This document shows positions 1 to 7,792 of a DNA stretch of 64,000 nt, in pieces; the first letter of the stretch is position 1, and every line of letters starts with the position of its first letter. Location of the stretch: the NCBI GenBank assembly GCA_022652545.1, contig JALCRM010000011.1, forward strand, positions 1 through 64,000. The letters are read 5' to 3'. The notes below the pieces were generated by a model. It ran no database searches. It had not been told where the DNA came from and saw only the letters and a program-made list of their open reading frames with translations. The position numbers were made by a program, and so were the translations under genes. This stretch comes from Lachnospiraceae bacterium (GTDB lineage: Bacteria; Bacillota; Clostridia; Lachnospirales; Lachnospiraceae).

Positions 1-180
1 CATTTCTGTTTGTTTGTCAATCCGCGCTCCGTGCCTTCCGGTACGGCGGATCTGCTTGGCAGATCTCTTTCTTTTGTCTCGCTGCGGCGTTCTTTACGGC
101 CGCAACTCTGACATCATAGCATCACTGGTCTGCACCTGTCAACAAGAATTTTTAAATTGTTGCAGAACAGTTCAGGCGAT
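1..180. other. non-coding stretch with three consecutive stem-loops
   Basis: No convincing gene is seen. Three inverted repeats follow one another: 29-46 (CCGTGCC and GGTACGG arms around TTCC), 49-65 (GATCTGC and GCAGATC arms around TTG) and 83-104 (TGCGGC and GCCGCA arms). On the minus strand a TTGACA hexamer lies at 20-15, and a matching -10 box would fall just beyond the window edge, so the minus strand here may lead into a promoter for a gene outside the window. A reading frame of about 107 codons across this stretch runs into the tRNA and has no ribosome binding site. The function is unknown; a structured RNA or a repeat unit is possible. Confidence 0.35.
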
Positions 181-209
181 AAAAATCACCGCCATTTTAC
201 TCGGCGGTG
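181..209 (-). terminator. rho-independent terminator after tRNA-Ser
   Basis: Read on the minus strand, a 7-bp stem (CACCGCC and GGCGGTG arms, 9-base loop) is followed by ATTTTTA. It lies about 75 bases beyond the 3' end of the tRNA and is the first stem with a T-tract downstream of it. Confidence 0.55.
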
Positions 210-284
210 AGCCCAATCATAACATTACGCATTTCTATTCTCTTTTCACAATTTCTCATCTTGCCGATCATCGTAAAAAGAAAA

Positions 285-372
285 CGGAGAAAGAGGGATT
301 TGAACCCTCGCGCCGGTTTCCCGACCTACACCCTTAGCAGGGGCGCCCCTTCGGCCACTTGGGTATTTCTCC
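285..372 (-). tRNA. tRNA-Ser (anticodon GCU)
   Basis: The minus strand folds as a class II tRNA. It has a 7-bp acceptor stem (GGAGAAA with TTTCTCC) and discriminator G. The D arm is followed by an anticodon stem CGCCC/GGGTG with loop CTGCTAA, giving anticodon GCT. A long variable arm of the serine type follows, and then a T arm GAGGG-TTCAAAT-CCCTC. The 3' CCA is not encoded. It reads AGC/AGU serine codons. A promoter lies just upstream and a terminator downstream, so it appears to be a single-gene transcript. Confidence 0.97.
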
Positions 373-433
373 ATAGCCCGGACTCCTGTCAAGTAATGTT
401 ATATTAGTACGCCTTTTCGCCAGCGCATCATGT

Positions 434-463
434 ATTATACCCATGCCGGCCGAGGTTTGTCAA
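434..463 (-). promoter_or_regulatory. sigma-A promoter of tRNA-Ser
   Basis: On the minus strand TTGACA (463-458) and TATAAT (439-434) are both perfect consensus hexamers with an 18-base spacer. The predicted transcript start is near 427, about 55 bases before the tRNA 5' end, so a short leader would be processed off. Confidence 0.8.
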
Positions 464-480
464 TCGCATAATCTGGTAGT

Positions 481-1041
481 TTATGGCTGTTCTTTCATAC
501 AATATTTAGCCTGTGCAGTTTCGTACAGGTCGTTGCCTTCATGATCCATGACTACGATCGCAGGAAAATCCTTTACCGTAAGTCTGCGTACGGCTTCGGT
601 ACCGAGGTCCTCATAGGCGACCACCTCGGACGAAAGGATTGTTTTGGACAGCAGTGCGCCGGCCCCTCCTATCGCTGCAAAATAAACAGCGCCATTACGG
701 ACAATGGCATCCCTGACTTCACTGCTGCGCCGGCCTTTTCCGATCATTCCCCGCAGGCCCAGATCAAGAAGCCGCGGTGTGTATTTATCCATCCGCCCTG
801 CCGTCGTCGGGCCGGCAGCTCCGATCACCCTGCCCTCCCGCGCCGGCGTAGGCCCCATGTAGTAAATGATCTGTCCCCTGATATCAAAGGGCAGTTCTCC
901 GCCGGCAGCCAGTGCATCTGCCATCCTGCGGTGAGCCGCGTCACGGGCGGTATAGATCACGCCGCTGATATAGACCATATCTCCTGCGCGCAGCATGGCG
1001 GCATCTTCTTCAGACATTGGGGCTGTTATTTTCCGATCCAT
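481..1041 (-). CDS. fumarate hydratase class I, beta subunit
   Basis: 186-residue C-terminal (beta) subunit of the two-subunit, iron-sulfur, class I fumarase/tartrate dehydratase family. It interconverts fumarate and malate in the cytoplasm together with the alpha subunit encoded just upstream. Visible features are the early GD-VYISG segment, a GPTPAREG stretch and the GAAGPTTAGRMD core typical of this subunit (about residues 74-85), then GMIGKGRRS. The length matches the family. The ATG at 1041 has GGAG six bases upstream. It is the last gene of the HIT-fumA-fumB operon, separated from the alpha gene by about 105 bases of AT-rich DNA. L-tartrate dehydratase beta subunit is the main alternative. 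Confidence 0.9.
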   Translation of the reverse strand: MDRKITAPMSEEDAAMLRAGDMVYISGVIYTARDAAHRRMADALAAGGELPFDIRGQIIYYMGPTPAREGRVIGAAGPTTAGRMDKYTPRLLDLGLRGMIGKGRRSSEVRDAIVRNGAVYFAAIGGAGALLSKTILSSEVVAYEDLGTEAVRRLTVKDFPAIVVMDHEGNDLYETAQAKYCMKEQP

Positions 1042-1120
1042 CTCCGTCTCCGAATTCCCGGTTTCTATAAGCCGGTCTTAAAATACCAAATATAGAAGTT
1101 CAGGCAATTCTGCTCCTATA

Positions 1121-1142
1121 TTTCTACTATATATAGAAGAAA
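1121..1142. other. 22-bp AT-rich dyad between fumarase subunit genes
   Basis: TTTCT and AGAAA arms flank the self-complementary CTATATATAG, with a single mismatched pair. It sits directly after the alpha-subunit stop codon in an otherwise GC-rich operon. It could be a weak attenuator, an RNA-processing hairpin or a protein-binding site. Confidence 0.35.
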
Positions 1143-1146
1143 CTAT

Positions 1147-1989
1147 TTATAATTCACATTCTGCATGCCTGTCCACATGGCAGCAGATATTGACAGCTAC
1201 CGGCAGTCCAGCGATATGTGTCGGGTATGTCAGGATATGCACAGCCAGCGCCGTTTCTGTCCCTCCGAGGCCTGCCGGCCCGATACCCGTTCGGTTGATA
1301 CGCTCCAGTATCTCTTTCTCCATGTCTGCATAAAACGGATCTGCCGCCTGGCAGTCTGCCGGCACCGTCAGCGCACGCTTAGCCAGTAGACAGCATTTTT
1401 CAAGCGTACCGCCGATCCCGACGCCGACCACCATGGGCGGGCAGGCATTCGGCCCCGCATCCTTCACAGCCTGTACGACAGCCCGCTTTACGCCTTCCTC
1501 TCCGTCTGCCGGCGTCAGCATAAAGACTCGGCTCTTGTTCTCACTGCCGAAGCCCTTGGGAGCTACAGTGATCTTTACCCTGTCGCCCGGAACGATCGTC
1601 ACATGCAGTACTGCCGGCGTATTGTCCCCGGTATTTGTGCGGCGCAGGGGATCTCTGACTACCGACTTGCGCAGATAGCCTTCCTTATAGCCCTTGCGGA
1701 CTCCCGCATTTACCGCTTCCGTCAGGTCCCCTCCAGTAAGATGCACATCCTGCCCGATCTCCATAAAAATCACCGCCATGCCCGTATCCTGGCAGATCGG
1801 TATCTTTTCTGCATCGGCGATTTTCAGATTGTCTTCCAGTTTTTCCAGGATCTGACGCCCCAGTCCGGACTGCTCATCCTGCCGTGCCTGTGCCAGCGCC
1901 TTCTGCATATCCGGTGAAAGCCTGTAATTGGCGTCCATACAAAGTTCGGCGATCCTGTCGGTAATTTCTCCTACATCTATTTCCCGCAT
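1147..1989 (-). CDS. fumarate hydratase class I, alpha subunit
   Basis: 280-residue N-terminal (alpha) subunit of class I fumarase, which carries the 4Fe-4S cluster. Cysteines sit in the family positions: IPICQDTG (about residue 68), NACPPMVVGVGIGG (about 185) and a later EKCC (about 200). SENKSR and GPAGLGG motifs are present. I place the start at the ATG at 1989. GGAGA lies 6 bases before it and the HIT stop codon ends 2 bases before it. A GTG at 1995 would sit directly against that ribosome binding site. Close spacing suggests translational coupling with the HIT gene. Confidence 0.92.
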   Translation of the reverse strand: MREIDVGEITDRIAELCMDANYRLSPDMQKALAQARQDEQSGLGRQILEKLEDNLKIADAEKIPICQDTGMAVIFMEIGQDVHLTGGDLTEAVNAGVRKGYKEGYLRKSVVRDPLRRTNTGDNTPAVLHVTIVPGDRVKITVAPKGFGSENKSRVFMLTPADGEEGVKRAVVQAVKDAGPNACPPMVVGVGIGGTLEKCCLLAKRALTVPADCQAADPFYADMEKEILERINRTGIGPAGLGGTETALAVHILTYPTHIAGLPVAVNICCHVDRHAECEL

Positions 1990-1991
1990 GC

Positions 1992-2405
1992 TCACTCTCC
2001 GAGTATCTCCCGCTGGACCTGGGCAAGTTCCTCATCTGTCGGTTTCCCGGGTTTCCAGCCTATTTTCTGTCCGTCGTTTTCATAGCGCGGAATGAGATGA
2101 ATGTGGAAATGGAATACTGTCTGTCCGGCCACGATCCCGTTGTTCTGGACAATGTTAAATCCGTCTGTATGCAGTTTCTGCTGCATCTGTGTCGCCATCT
2201 TCCTGGCCAGGATAAAAGCATCGGAAGTCCAGTCCTCCGGCAGTTCATACAGATTTGCAAAATGCTCCTTAGGAAGGATCAGCGCATGTCCCCTGGCAGC
2301 CGGGCCAAGATCCAGGATCACCCGGAAACGGTCATCTTCATAAATCGTTTTGGATGGGATCTGACCGTTTGCGATCTTACAGAAAATACAGTTGTCGTCT
2401 TTCAT
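1992..2405 (-). CDS. HIT family nucleotide hydrolase (HinT-like)
   Basis: 137-residue histidine-triad protein. The N-terminal CIFCKIANGQIPS and the C-terminal HFHIHLIPR (HxHxH active-site triad) are diagnostic. HinT proteins hydrolyse purine nucleoside phosphoramidates and aminoacyl-adenylates in the cytoplasm. The ATG at 2405 has GGAGG five bases upstream. A GTG at 2411 lies inside that ribosome binding site and is unlikely. It is the first gene of the operon with both fumarase subunits, an odd but tight grouping. Its leader carries a full copy of the dispersed three-hairpin repeat. Confidence 0.93.
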   Translation of the reverse strand: MKDDNCIFCKIANGQIPSKTIYEDDRFRVILDLGPAARGHALILPKEHFANLYELPEDWTSDAFILARKMATQMQQKLHTDGFNIVQNNGIVAGQTVFHFHIHLIPRYENDGQKIGWKPGKPTDEELAQVQREILGE

Positions 2406-2410
2406 ACACA

Positions 2411-2520
2411 CCTCCGTGAGGAGAACCGCAGGTTCTCCGAAATGAACATCGGCAACACTTCGTGCCGCTGTTGCAGCCGGTGCCGCTTTTCAGGCACCGT
2501 TGCTGCGGCATGACGATGGG
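2411..2520 (-). repeat. leader repeat copy A (full length, upstream of HIT-fum)
   Basis: Read on the minus strand it contains hairpin 1 (GGTGCC and GGCACC arms, 2498-2479), a GC/GTTG stem region (2473-2453) and hairpin 3 (GGAGAACC and GGTTCTCC arms, 2438-2420). TCAC and the GGAGG ribosome binding site of the HIT gene follow. A further 26-base inverted repeat (2552-2527) lies at its upstream end. Related copies occur at 13831, 18163, 18714, 54852 and 55081. It lies downstream of a predicted promoter, so it is probably transcribed. Confidence 0.75.
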
Positions 2521-2558
2521 CGCATCGGCGGCGCTTTCGAATGAATGCCGCCGTGCCT

Positions 2559-2587
2559 ATTTTAGCGGACACCGGAACGTAAAGCAA
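2559..2587 (-). promoter_or_regulatory. predicted promoter of HIT-fumarase operon
   Basis: On the minus strand TTGCTT (2587-2582), a 17-base spacer and TAAAAT (2564-2559). Transcription would begin near 2552, giving a 5' leader of about 147 bases that contains leader repeat copy A. Confidence 0.55.
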
Positions 2588-2599
2588 CCTGTCTGCTCC

Positions 2600-4087
2600 T
2601 CACCGGTAGCAAAAACAGAGTCTGCCGATCCGTATCTCATCGCCCGGCAGGATCTCTCCCGATGCGTTCGGGAGCAGACGCTGTCCGTTGATGTAAGTAC
2701 CGGAACCGGAATTCAGATCCTGCACTGCGACTGTACCGTCCGCTTCCCTTCGGAAAAACCTGGCATGTACACCGCTCACAGACGGATCGCCGAGTATTTT
2801 GTCTGAATAGCCTGGTGCACGCCCCACCGTACAGGGAAGCGTGCCCAGATCTATCCTGTACTTCCGGCTGTTGCTTTCTGTCCCGTACAGCCTGCCGACA
2901 AAATCGCAGTCCGTCGTTTCTTCCTCTGCAGCCGGTCCCCGCCCGGCATCATATGAATCATCGTACGGATACTGAGCAGTCCCGAAAGGATCAGCGTCTT
3001 TCTGCCCGGCGGAAGGTTTTTGCGCTGCCTCCGCCGTGTACTCACAGAACGGCCGGGGCGCTTCCCCCGCACTCCCGTCAGTTTCCTTTTTCCTGCTCTT
3101 ATCAGCCCGCCTTGACAGCACCGTGCCGCTGAACGCCGCGATGACGGAGACCGCCAGGCAGGCCGCCATGATACCTGTATAAAGGAGATAGTTCTTTCCG
3201 CCCGGCGCAGCCAGGCTGCGGAAACGGAACATCGCCAGCGCACATCCCATAGCGATGAGCGTCACGGTGATCGCTGCTCCGACACCGCCCGCACTGTCAC
3301 CGCGCTTTCTTTTCCTTTCCGTACAGTCTGTGCCGTCGCTTTCCCCGTTCACAGGCTCGCTCTCTTCCTGCATCCTTTCCGGTTCTTCTTCCCGGTTTCC
3401 GGCTGATTCCCTGCTTTCTATCTTCCCATAACGCATACTTTCGGCACTGCCGGAAACGCCGTCAGAATTGTCTTCCTCACCGTCTGTTCCCAGAGTCTCC
3501 GGTATTTCTTCCCTTGCGTTATCCCAACCGGGCCCCGGCTCGAGCAGCGATGGCTCCGGCAGATAGGCCGGGTCTGCCGCCAGCGTGCAGAATCGGTAGG
3601 CACATGCGGCGGCCGCTTTATCCTCTTCGTCAACGTGCAGCACGAGAAATTCCGCCAGTTCCTGTAAGGTTCCGCAGGGATCCTGTTCACTTTTCTCGGG
3701 CTTGTAGGTGAAGCTGAATGTCCCGTGCTCCAGATCACAGAAAATAAACTCCGGTGAAAGCAGGACGCAGTCATAATTCAGCAGGTATTCCGCCAGGCTG
3801 TTTTCCAGCCCGATCAGGGCCCGCAGAAGGTTCTGCAGCTCCCTGCTCCCGATCCTGCCGTTCTGCCAGATGCTGCCTATACTGTGCCTGGAAGTGATGT
3901 CATAGTAAAAACAGCCTTCTCCGTCGATGCACCTGAGACTGCAGGGCAGCAGGCCGCTGACGCGGTTGACTGCCAGCATACGGTACTGATATCCCACCCT
4001 GCATTCTTTTTCCGCTCCCGTGCAGGGAAGGATCATGTAGTTATGCCTGCAGTCCCTGTAATAGCTTACTTTGTTTTCCGCCTCCAT
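2600..4087 (-). CDS. FHA domain membrane protein (DUF6382-like)
   Basis: 495 residues. The N-terminal 170 or so match the DUF6382 type found at the end of clostridial Tad loci. A charged linker follows, then two membrane segments (about 268-325), a second acidic linker and a C-terminal FHA domain (about 415-495). The FHA core shows TVGRAPG, SVSGVHARF and LNSGSGTYING, the phosphothreonine-binding residues. FHA domains bind phosphothreonine peptides, so a role in signalling or assembly of the pilus is likely, but no Ser/Thr kinase gene is in the window. It is the last gene of the Tad operon, 15 bases after the TadE-like gene. Confidence 0.85.
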   Translation of the reverse strand: MEAENKVSYYRDCRHNYMILPCTGAEKECRVGYQYRMLAVNRVSGLLPCSLRCIDGEGCFYYDITSRHSIGSIWQNGRIGSRELQNLLRALIGLENSLAEYLLNYDCVLLSPEFIFCDLEHGTFSFTYKPEKSEQDPCGTLQELAEFLVLHVDEEDKAAAACAYRFCTLAADPAYLPEPSLLEPGPGWDNAREEIPETLGTDGEEDNSDGVSGSAESMRYGKIESRESAGNREEEPERMQEESEPVNGESDGTDCTERKRKRGDSAGGVGAAITVTLIAMGCALAMFRFRSLAAPGGKNYLLYTGIMAACLAVSVIAAFSGTVLSRRADKSRKKETDGSAGEAPRPFCEYTAEAAQKPSAGQKDADPFGTAQYPYDDSYDAGRGPAAEEETTDCDFVGRLYGTESNSRKYRIDLGTLPCTVGRAPGYSDKILGDPSVSGVHARFFRREADGTVAVQDLNSGSGTYINGQRLLPNASGEILPGDEIRIGRLCFCYR

Positions 4088-4102
4088 ACCTTTGTTCTCC
4101 CT

Positions 4103-4591
4103 TCAGCTGTCCTTCTTCTCTGCCAGTTCCAGCAGACGGCCCGCAATGTAACGCAGTCTCCGGAATTTCCGGATATCCAGCGGAGGGTCTGTTTTTCTGG
4201 CTCTTGAAGCATAAGAGATCGTCCATACCTTCCCGGGCATCAGGGGCGAATTTTGAAAAATCGAAGGTATAACAGAAGCTTTTCCCTGAAATGTGATCCA
4301 TTTTCCATCGGTTCCCGAGGATGCTGCTTCGCTGTGCAGAGCGAAATATTTCGTGCCGAACTGCCTCACCTTCTTTGCTTCCGACACTCCCTGTGCATCT
4401 TCGCGTTTGTCATAGCTTGCGCGATAACACAGAATGTAGCTGTCCTGGCTGAACAGGCAGCGCGCATACAGATAAAAAGACAGATAGATCAGTACCGTAA
4501 AAATGATCAGTACCATCGGTATGATAAACGAAGCTTCCACTGTCATATACGCACTGACCGCCAACCGGCCCGACCCGTCACTTTCTTTCAT
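4103..4591 (-). CDS. TadE-like pseudopilin
   Basis: 162 residues with one N-terminal hydrophobic segment preceded by AYMTVEASFIIP (about residues 14-25). The Thr-Val-Glu-Ala-Ser with conserved Glu is the TadE/TadF-like signature of minor pseudopilins. The remainder is a small extracytoplasmic domain and a basic tail. The ATG at 4591 has AAAGGA five bases upstream; an ATG 36 bases earlier lacks one. It is probably cleaved by a prepilin peptidase and helps Flp pilus assembly. Confidence 0.75.
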   Translation of the reverse strand: MKESDGSGRLAVSAYMTVEASFIIPMVLIIFTVLIYLSFYLYARCLFSQDSYILCYRASYDKREDAQGVSEAKKVRQFGTKYFALHSEAASSGTDGKWITFQGKASVIPSIFQNSPLMPGKVWTISYASRARKTDPPLDIRKFRRLRYIAGRLLELAEKKDS

Positions 4592-4642
4592 GCTTATCCT
4601 TTCCCGGGCCTGCTGCCCTCGTTCCATTGCCCATATGCAGCT

Positions 4643-5092
4643 TCATCCCAATGCCATTATGCAGATCGCCGCTGTATAACCGGCAAGGCAAAACGGCAGG
4701 AATGGCAGTTTTGTCTCTTTTCCCGCCTTTCCCGCTGCCATCATAACGATCCCCGCCAACGCCGCGGCCAGTACGGAAAGGCACAGTGTCAGGAAAGCAG
4801 CCCTCTCTCCGATGAGCAGCCCCGCTGCGGCAAGCGCATATCCGTCACCGAGTCCCACGCTGCCCCGTGCCGCAAAAGCTGCCAGGACCAGGAAAAGGCC
4901 GGGAAGAACCGCCAGGACCAGTTCGTATGCAATCAGATCCCCGTGTGCTATCCCATAGAGATCCAGGCTTGCTCCGACAGCCGAAAATACGATCGGCAGA
5001 AATACCTTGATTTCCCTGTGCCTGATATCCTGTACCGCCGCGATCGTCAGGAAGACTCCGCATAGAAGATACCTTACCGTCAGCAAACGCAT
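4643..5092 (-). CDS. prepilin peptidase, short A24 type (first of two)
   Basis: 149-residue polytopic membrane aspartate protease. The first catalytic Asp is in VQDIRHREI (about residue 22) and the second in GLGDG (about 82). It lacks the N-terminal methylase domain of PilD, as do TadV/CpaA enzymes. It would cleave the Flp pilin and TadE-like leader peptides at the membrane. I chose the ATG at 5092 because GAAGG lies 5 bases upstream; a GTG at 5098 is less well placed. A second prepilin peptidase gene starts the same operon at 12695. Confidence 0.85.
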   Translation of the reverse strand: MRLLTVRYLLCGVFLTIAAVQDIRHREIKVFLPIVFSAVGASLDLYGIAHGDLIAYELVLAVLPGLFLVLAAFAARGSVGLGDGYALAAAGLLIGERAAFLTLCLSVLAAALAGIVMMAAGKAGKETKLPFLPFCLAGYTAAICIMALG

Positions 5093-5101
5093 ACTCACCT
5101 T

Positions 5102-6064
5102 CTACCCGCCCCCGCATTTGGAACACGCCGGCATCTCTCCCTCCACAGAAGAGAGCGGGACTGCGTAGATCGTGCGCTTCAGACCCGGGCAGGCCGCCGA
5201 ACTGTGATATCTGTTTCCGTCGGATGTGATCACCACTGTGCCAGCGGACTGCGGATCACAGATCTCGCAGGGATAATATCTGCCTCCGCCTTTATTCCGC
5301 ATGCCTGCCAGTTCAGACACGTTCACGGAACGCACCGAGGGATTGAGATAAGTGCATCCGCGGTCTTTATGGTAAACCGTACCAGTTTCCGTAATATAAA
5401 CGGTCTCCTCTTTTTCTTTTTCCTCTTCATCTGTTATTTCGCCTACGCCGTAGCCCACCCAGGCGTGTGCGTAGAACCTGCTCTGCATGGAAAAGTCCTT
5501 CAGTCCGAACATCCTGAACAGCGGCCTGACACGGTAGTCTGCCACAAGGTCCACTATGTCGCTGCCGGAGCCGGGCTCCCCAAGGAGAATCGAGCTGCGC
5601 AGATAGGAAATGCCGCCGGATCCGCCTTCCAGACACGTATGATCCAGATATCCGGTGCCGAGCATGCTGTTCACCTGGCTGCGCACGTAGGTCTGGGAAA
5701 GCACAAAGGAAAGGGCTGCATTTCCCACTGTCCCGAGATCTGCACCGGTCTCGCCTTCGTAATCCGCTTCCCCGGCCTGAATATTCATCAGGTCAGACAG
5801 TGCATAACGGTAAAAATAACTGTACTCCGCCATCTGCTTCCCGGCTTCATGCAGTGCCGCCGTCATGCCGCTCTGCAGCCTGATCATGTCAAAGATGAAC
5901 AGGACATTGGACATGAAAAACAGGAACAGCGGGAGCACCAGGGCTGCTTCCACAGTCATGACCGCCTGCAGAGGGAGCGGCAGCAATGTCCTTTTGACCT
6001 GCGTACCTGCCCGGAGAGGCCTCTTTTTGAGTAATAGGTTTGTTTTGCCGCGCCAAAAGGACAT
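5102..6064 (-). CDS. TadE-like protein with duplicated Cys/His-rich C-terminal motif
   Basis: 320 residues. The N-terminus has a basic segment and then AVMTVEAALVLPLFLFF (about residues 34-50), a TadE-type pseudopilin helix with its Glu. The C-terminal 90 residues hold two copies of a motif YH-x4-C-x-L-(x)n-V-x-(V/L)S-(x)n-PC-x2-C (about 228-273 and 286-320). The first copy begins at YHKDRGC and ends at YYPCEIC; the second runs from YHSSAACPGL to PACSKC. This resembles the small zinc-binding motif seen on many Firmicutes exported proteins. It is probably an exported pilus-associated protein. Confidence 0.7.
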   Translation of the reverse strand: MSFWRGKTNLLLKKRPLRAGTQVKRTLLPLPLQAVMTVEAALVLPLFLFFMSNVLFIFDMIRLQSGMTAALHEAGKQMAEYSYFYRYALSDLMNIQAGEADYEGETGADLGTVGNAALSFVLSQTYVRSQVNSMLGTGYLDHTCLEGGSGGISYLRSSILLGEPGSGSDIVDLVADYRVRPLFRMFGLKDFSMQSRFYAHAWVGYGVGEITDEEEKEKEETVYITETGTVYHKDRGCTYLNPSVRSVNVSELAGMRNKGGGRYYPCEICDPQSAGTVVITSDGNRYHSSAACPGLKRTIYAVPLSSVEGEMPACSKCGGG

Positions 6065-6077
6065 GGTTGCCGTTCCC

Positions 6078-7532
6078 TCAGTTGTAACTGACTTCCCGCT
6101 TCAGCGGATAGGAATACCCGAAGCTGCTCTTTGTAACAGAAGAAATGCCGAATGCATCCATGCACCAGTCCATCCGGAAGTTCTCATTGCCGTCTGTCTC
6201 CCGGATATCCGCTTCCATGATGTCCATGAGACGCATGTTTTTCATGGACCCGTTTTCCAGATACAGAAAAATCCGCAGATAATCCCGATAATTCAGCCCG
6301 CTGCCGCCGGTCTCCCCGCTTGTGGCGAAATCCGGCACAAAAATCGAGAGCATGGAAGTCTTCCAACTGGACCCATCCTTGACAAGCGGTATGCGCCCGC
6401 CTGCCATCAGTGTTTTGGCATCCTTCAGGCTCTCCGTCCAGGCCCAGTCAAAAAGTATCGCCGCTTTCAGGCATTCCGCAGCCTCCGGCTGGAAAAGCGC
6501 TGTGCAGACCGCGGTCGCCAGTGCTCCGGCTTCCGCGCTTTTTGCCGCGTCGGAAAACAGATAGAACGCGTTGGCGGCTTCCCTTACCAGCAGGATGCGT
6601 TCCACCATGCGCCCCAGATTCTGCCGGTCCGCACCCTGCCCGCAAAGTATATATTCCGCCTGATATTTCAGTTTTCCGTCCTTGACCTTGTGCTTCCAGG
6701 TATTGCATTTTTCCAGGATATATTCGTCGAATACGATTGAATCGGCCCGGCTGTATCCGTGCGTATTCGCGGGCTCCAGTGCGGTACCTGTATGGATCGC
6801 CCGATGAGACAGCAGATTGTCGGGATCGGTTTCGGCATCCGAAATGCCGGCGGACAATCCGACGACCCTGTCCAGCGTAAGATTCGCAAAAAAGTCGTCG
6901 ATCTGCCTGATGCCTTTGAGCAGCTGATCTATCGGCATGCCTCCTGCCTGCTTGTCACCCGTTTCCTCCGAGCCTGACAGGATGTTTTCAAACTCTGCTT
7001 CATTTTCCGCTTTCTTCCGCTGCCATTCCCCGCTGTCCAGACCGAGCCCGTTAAAGCGGTCTACCTCTGCCAGCAGCCCGGCGCTGATGTTCCCGAGCGG
7101 GTCTGCGGACATGTATGCATACACCTGCTGCCGCAGCGCTTCCGCATCGTTGTCCGCAGCACACCTCGTACCTGTGATCTCCAGCGTATCGGTCCGGAGC
7201 CCCGTGAAGGTCCGCACCTGTCCGAAGGAAAACAGGCTGCTCCTGCTGTAGTTCTGCTCCAGGTAACGGAGCAGGTGTTCCCGGACATTCGTTTCCGAAG
7301 GCGAGGCCGTCCCGTAGGATTCATCTACAAAAAACAGGTCATACTGCCTGGCCAGCTCGCGATGGTATTCCCCCAGCACTGAATTGACGGCGTTGTCTCC
7401 CGCAAGTTCGATCTGCATTCTGATCGCATTCATACGGGCACCTTCCAGCAGTACAAAAAACAGGGAAAGGATGACTGTCATGGAAAGCGCCAGAAATACC
7501 GTCAGGTACCCGTCTGTCCGTTTTTTTGCCAC
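6078..7532 (-). CDS. DUF5702-type Tad-locus membrane protein
   Basis: 484 residues. An N-terminal helix (GYLTVFLALSMTVILSLFFV, about 7-26) anchors a large extracytoplasmic region. This organisation, with LEGARMNAIRMQ following the helix and AGDNAVNSVLGEYHREL next, matches DUF5702 proteins that replace TadG in clostridial loci. The molecular role is not known; pseudopilin-like assembly factor is the usual inference. The start is the GTG at 7532, with GGGGGA six bases upstream and one base after the Flp stop codon. Confidence 0.75.
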   Translation of the reverse strand: MAKKRTDGYLTVFLALSMTVILSLFFVLLEGARMNAIRMQIELAGDNAVNSVLGEYHRELARQYDLFFVDESYGTASPSETNVREHLLRYLEQNYSRSSLFSFGQVRTFTGLRTDTLEITGTRCAADNDAEALRQQVYAYMSADPLGNISAGLLAEVDRFNGLGLDSGEWQRKKAENEAEFENILSGSEETGDKQAGGMPIDQLLKGIRQIDDFFANLTLDRVVGLSAGISDAETDPDNLLSHRAIHTGTALEPANTHGYSRADSIVFDEYILEKCNTWKHKVKDGKLKYQAEYILCGQGADRQNLGRMVERILLVREAANAFYLFSDAAKSAEAGALATAVCTALFQPEAAECLKAAILFDWAWTESLKDAKTLMAGGRIPLVKDGSSWKTSMLSIFVPDFATSGETGGSGLNYRDYLRIFLYLENGSMKNMRLMDIMEADIRETDGNENFRMDWCMDAFGISSVTKSSFGYSYPLKREVSYN

Positions 7533-7533
7533 T

Positions 7534-7713
7534 TCAGTCCCCCGTGACCACATTTTTCTCGCTCGTGATGGATTTGAAAATAGAATTCACGATATCCGTG
7601 ATCTGCTTTTTGAAAATGATGACCAGGCCGATCAGGACCACGATAATGAGGATTACCTCCACTGTCCCCATGCCGTCCTCTTCTTTAAAAAATGCTGCCA
7701 TTTCCTTGCCCAT
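7534..7713 (-). CDS. Flp-family type IVb pilin
   Basis: 59 residues, the expected size of a class IVb Flp pilin precursor. A short charged leader ends in EEDGMGTVEVILIIVVLIG: the conserved Glu is at position +5 after the likely cleavage site following Gly, and the hydrophobic helix continues to about residue 33. The C-terminus is short and polar. The ATG at 7713 has GGAGGA five bases upstream. It would be the major fibre subunit of the Tad pilus, processed by one or both prepilin peptidases in this operon. Confidence 0.88.
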   Translation of the reverse strand: MGKEMAAFFKEEDGMGTVEVILIIVVLIGLVIIFKKQITDIVNSIFKSITSEKNVVTGD

Positions 7714-7792
7714 CTGTCTCCTCCCGCGCTTTCGCGCTGTGCGGCACGACGGCCGCTCCACTGTTTCCGCCTGCTGCCCGCTGCAAAGCCTG

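Noticed and set aside
14..337. Open frame at the left edge
   Set aside because: It runs into the tRNA-Ser gene on the other strand, has no ribosome site and covers hairpins.
2402..2587. 61-codon frame across leader repeat copy A
   Set aside because: It is the repeat translated; the same residues appear at other copies without a shared gene function. The true HIT start is at 2405.
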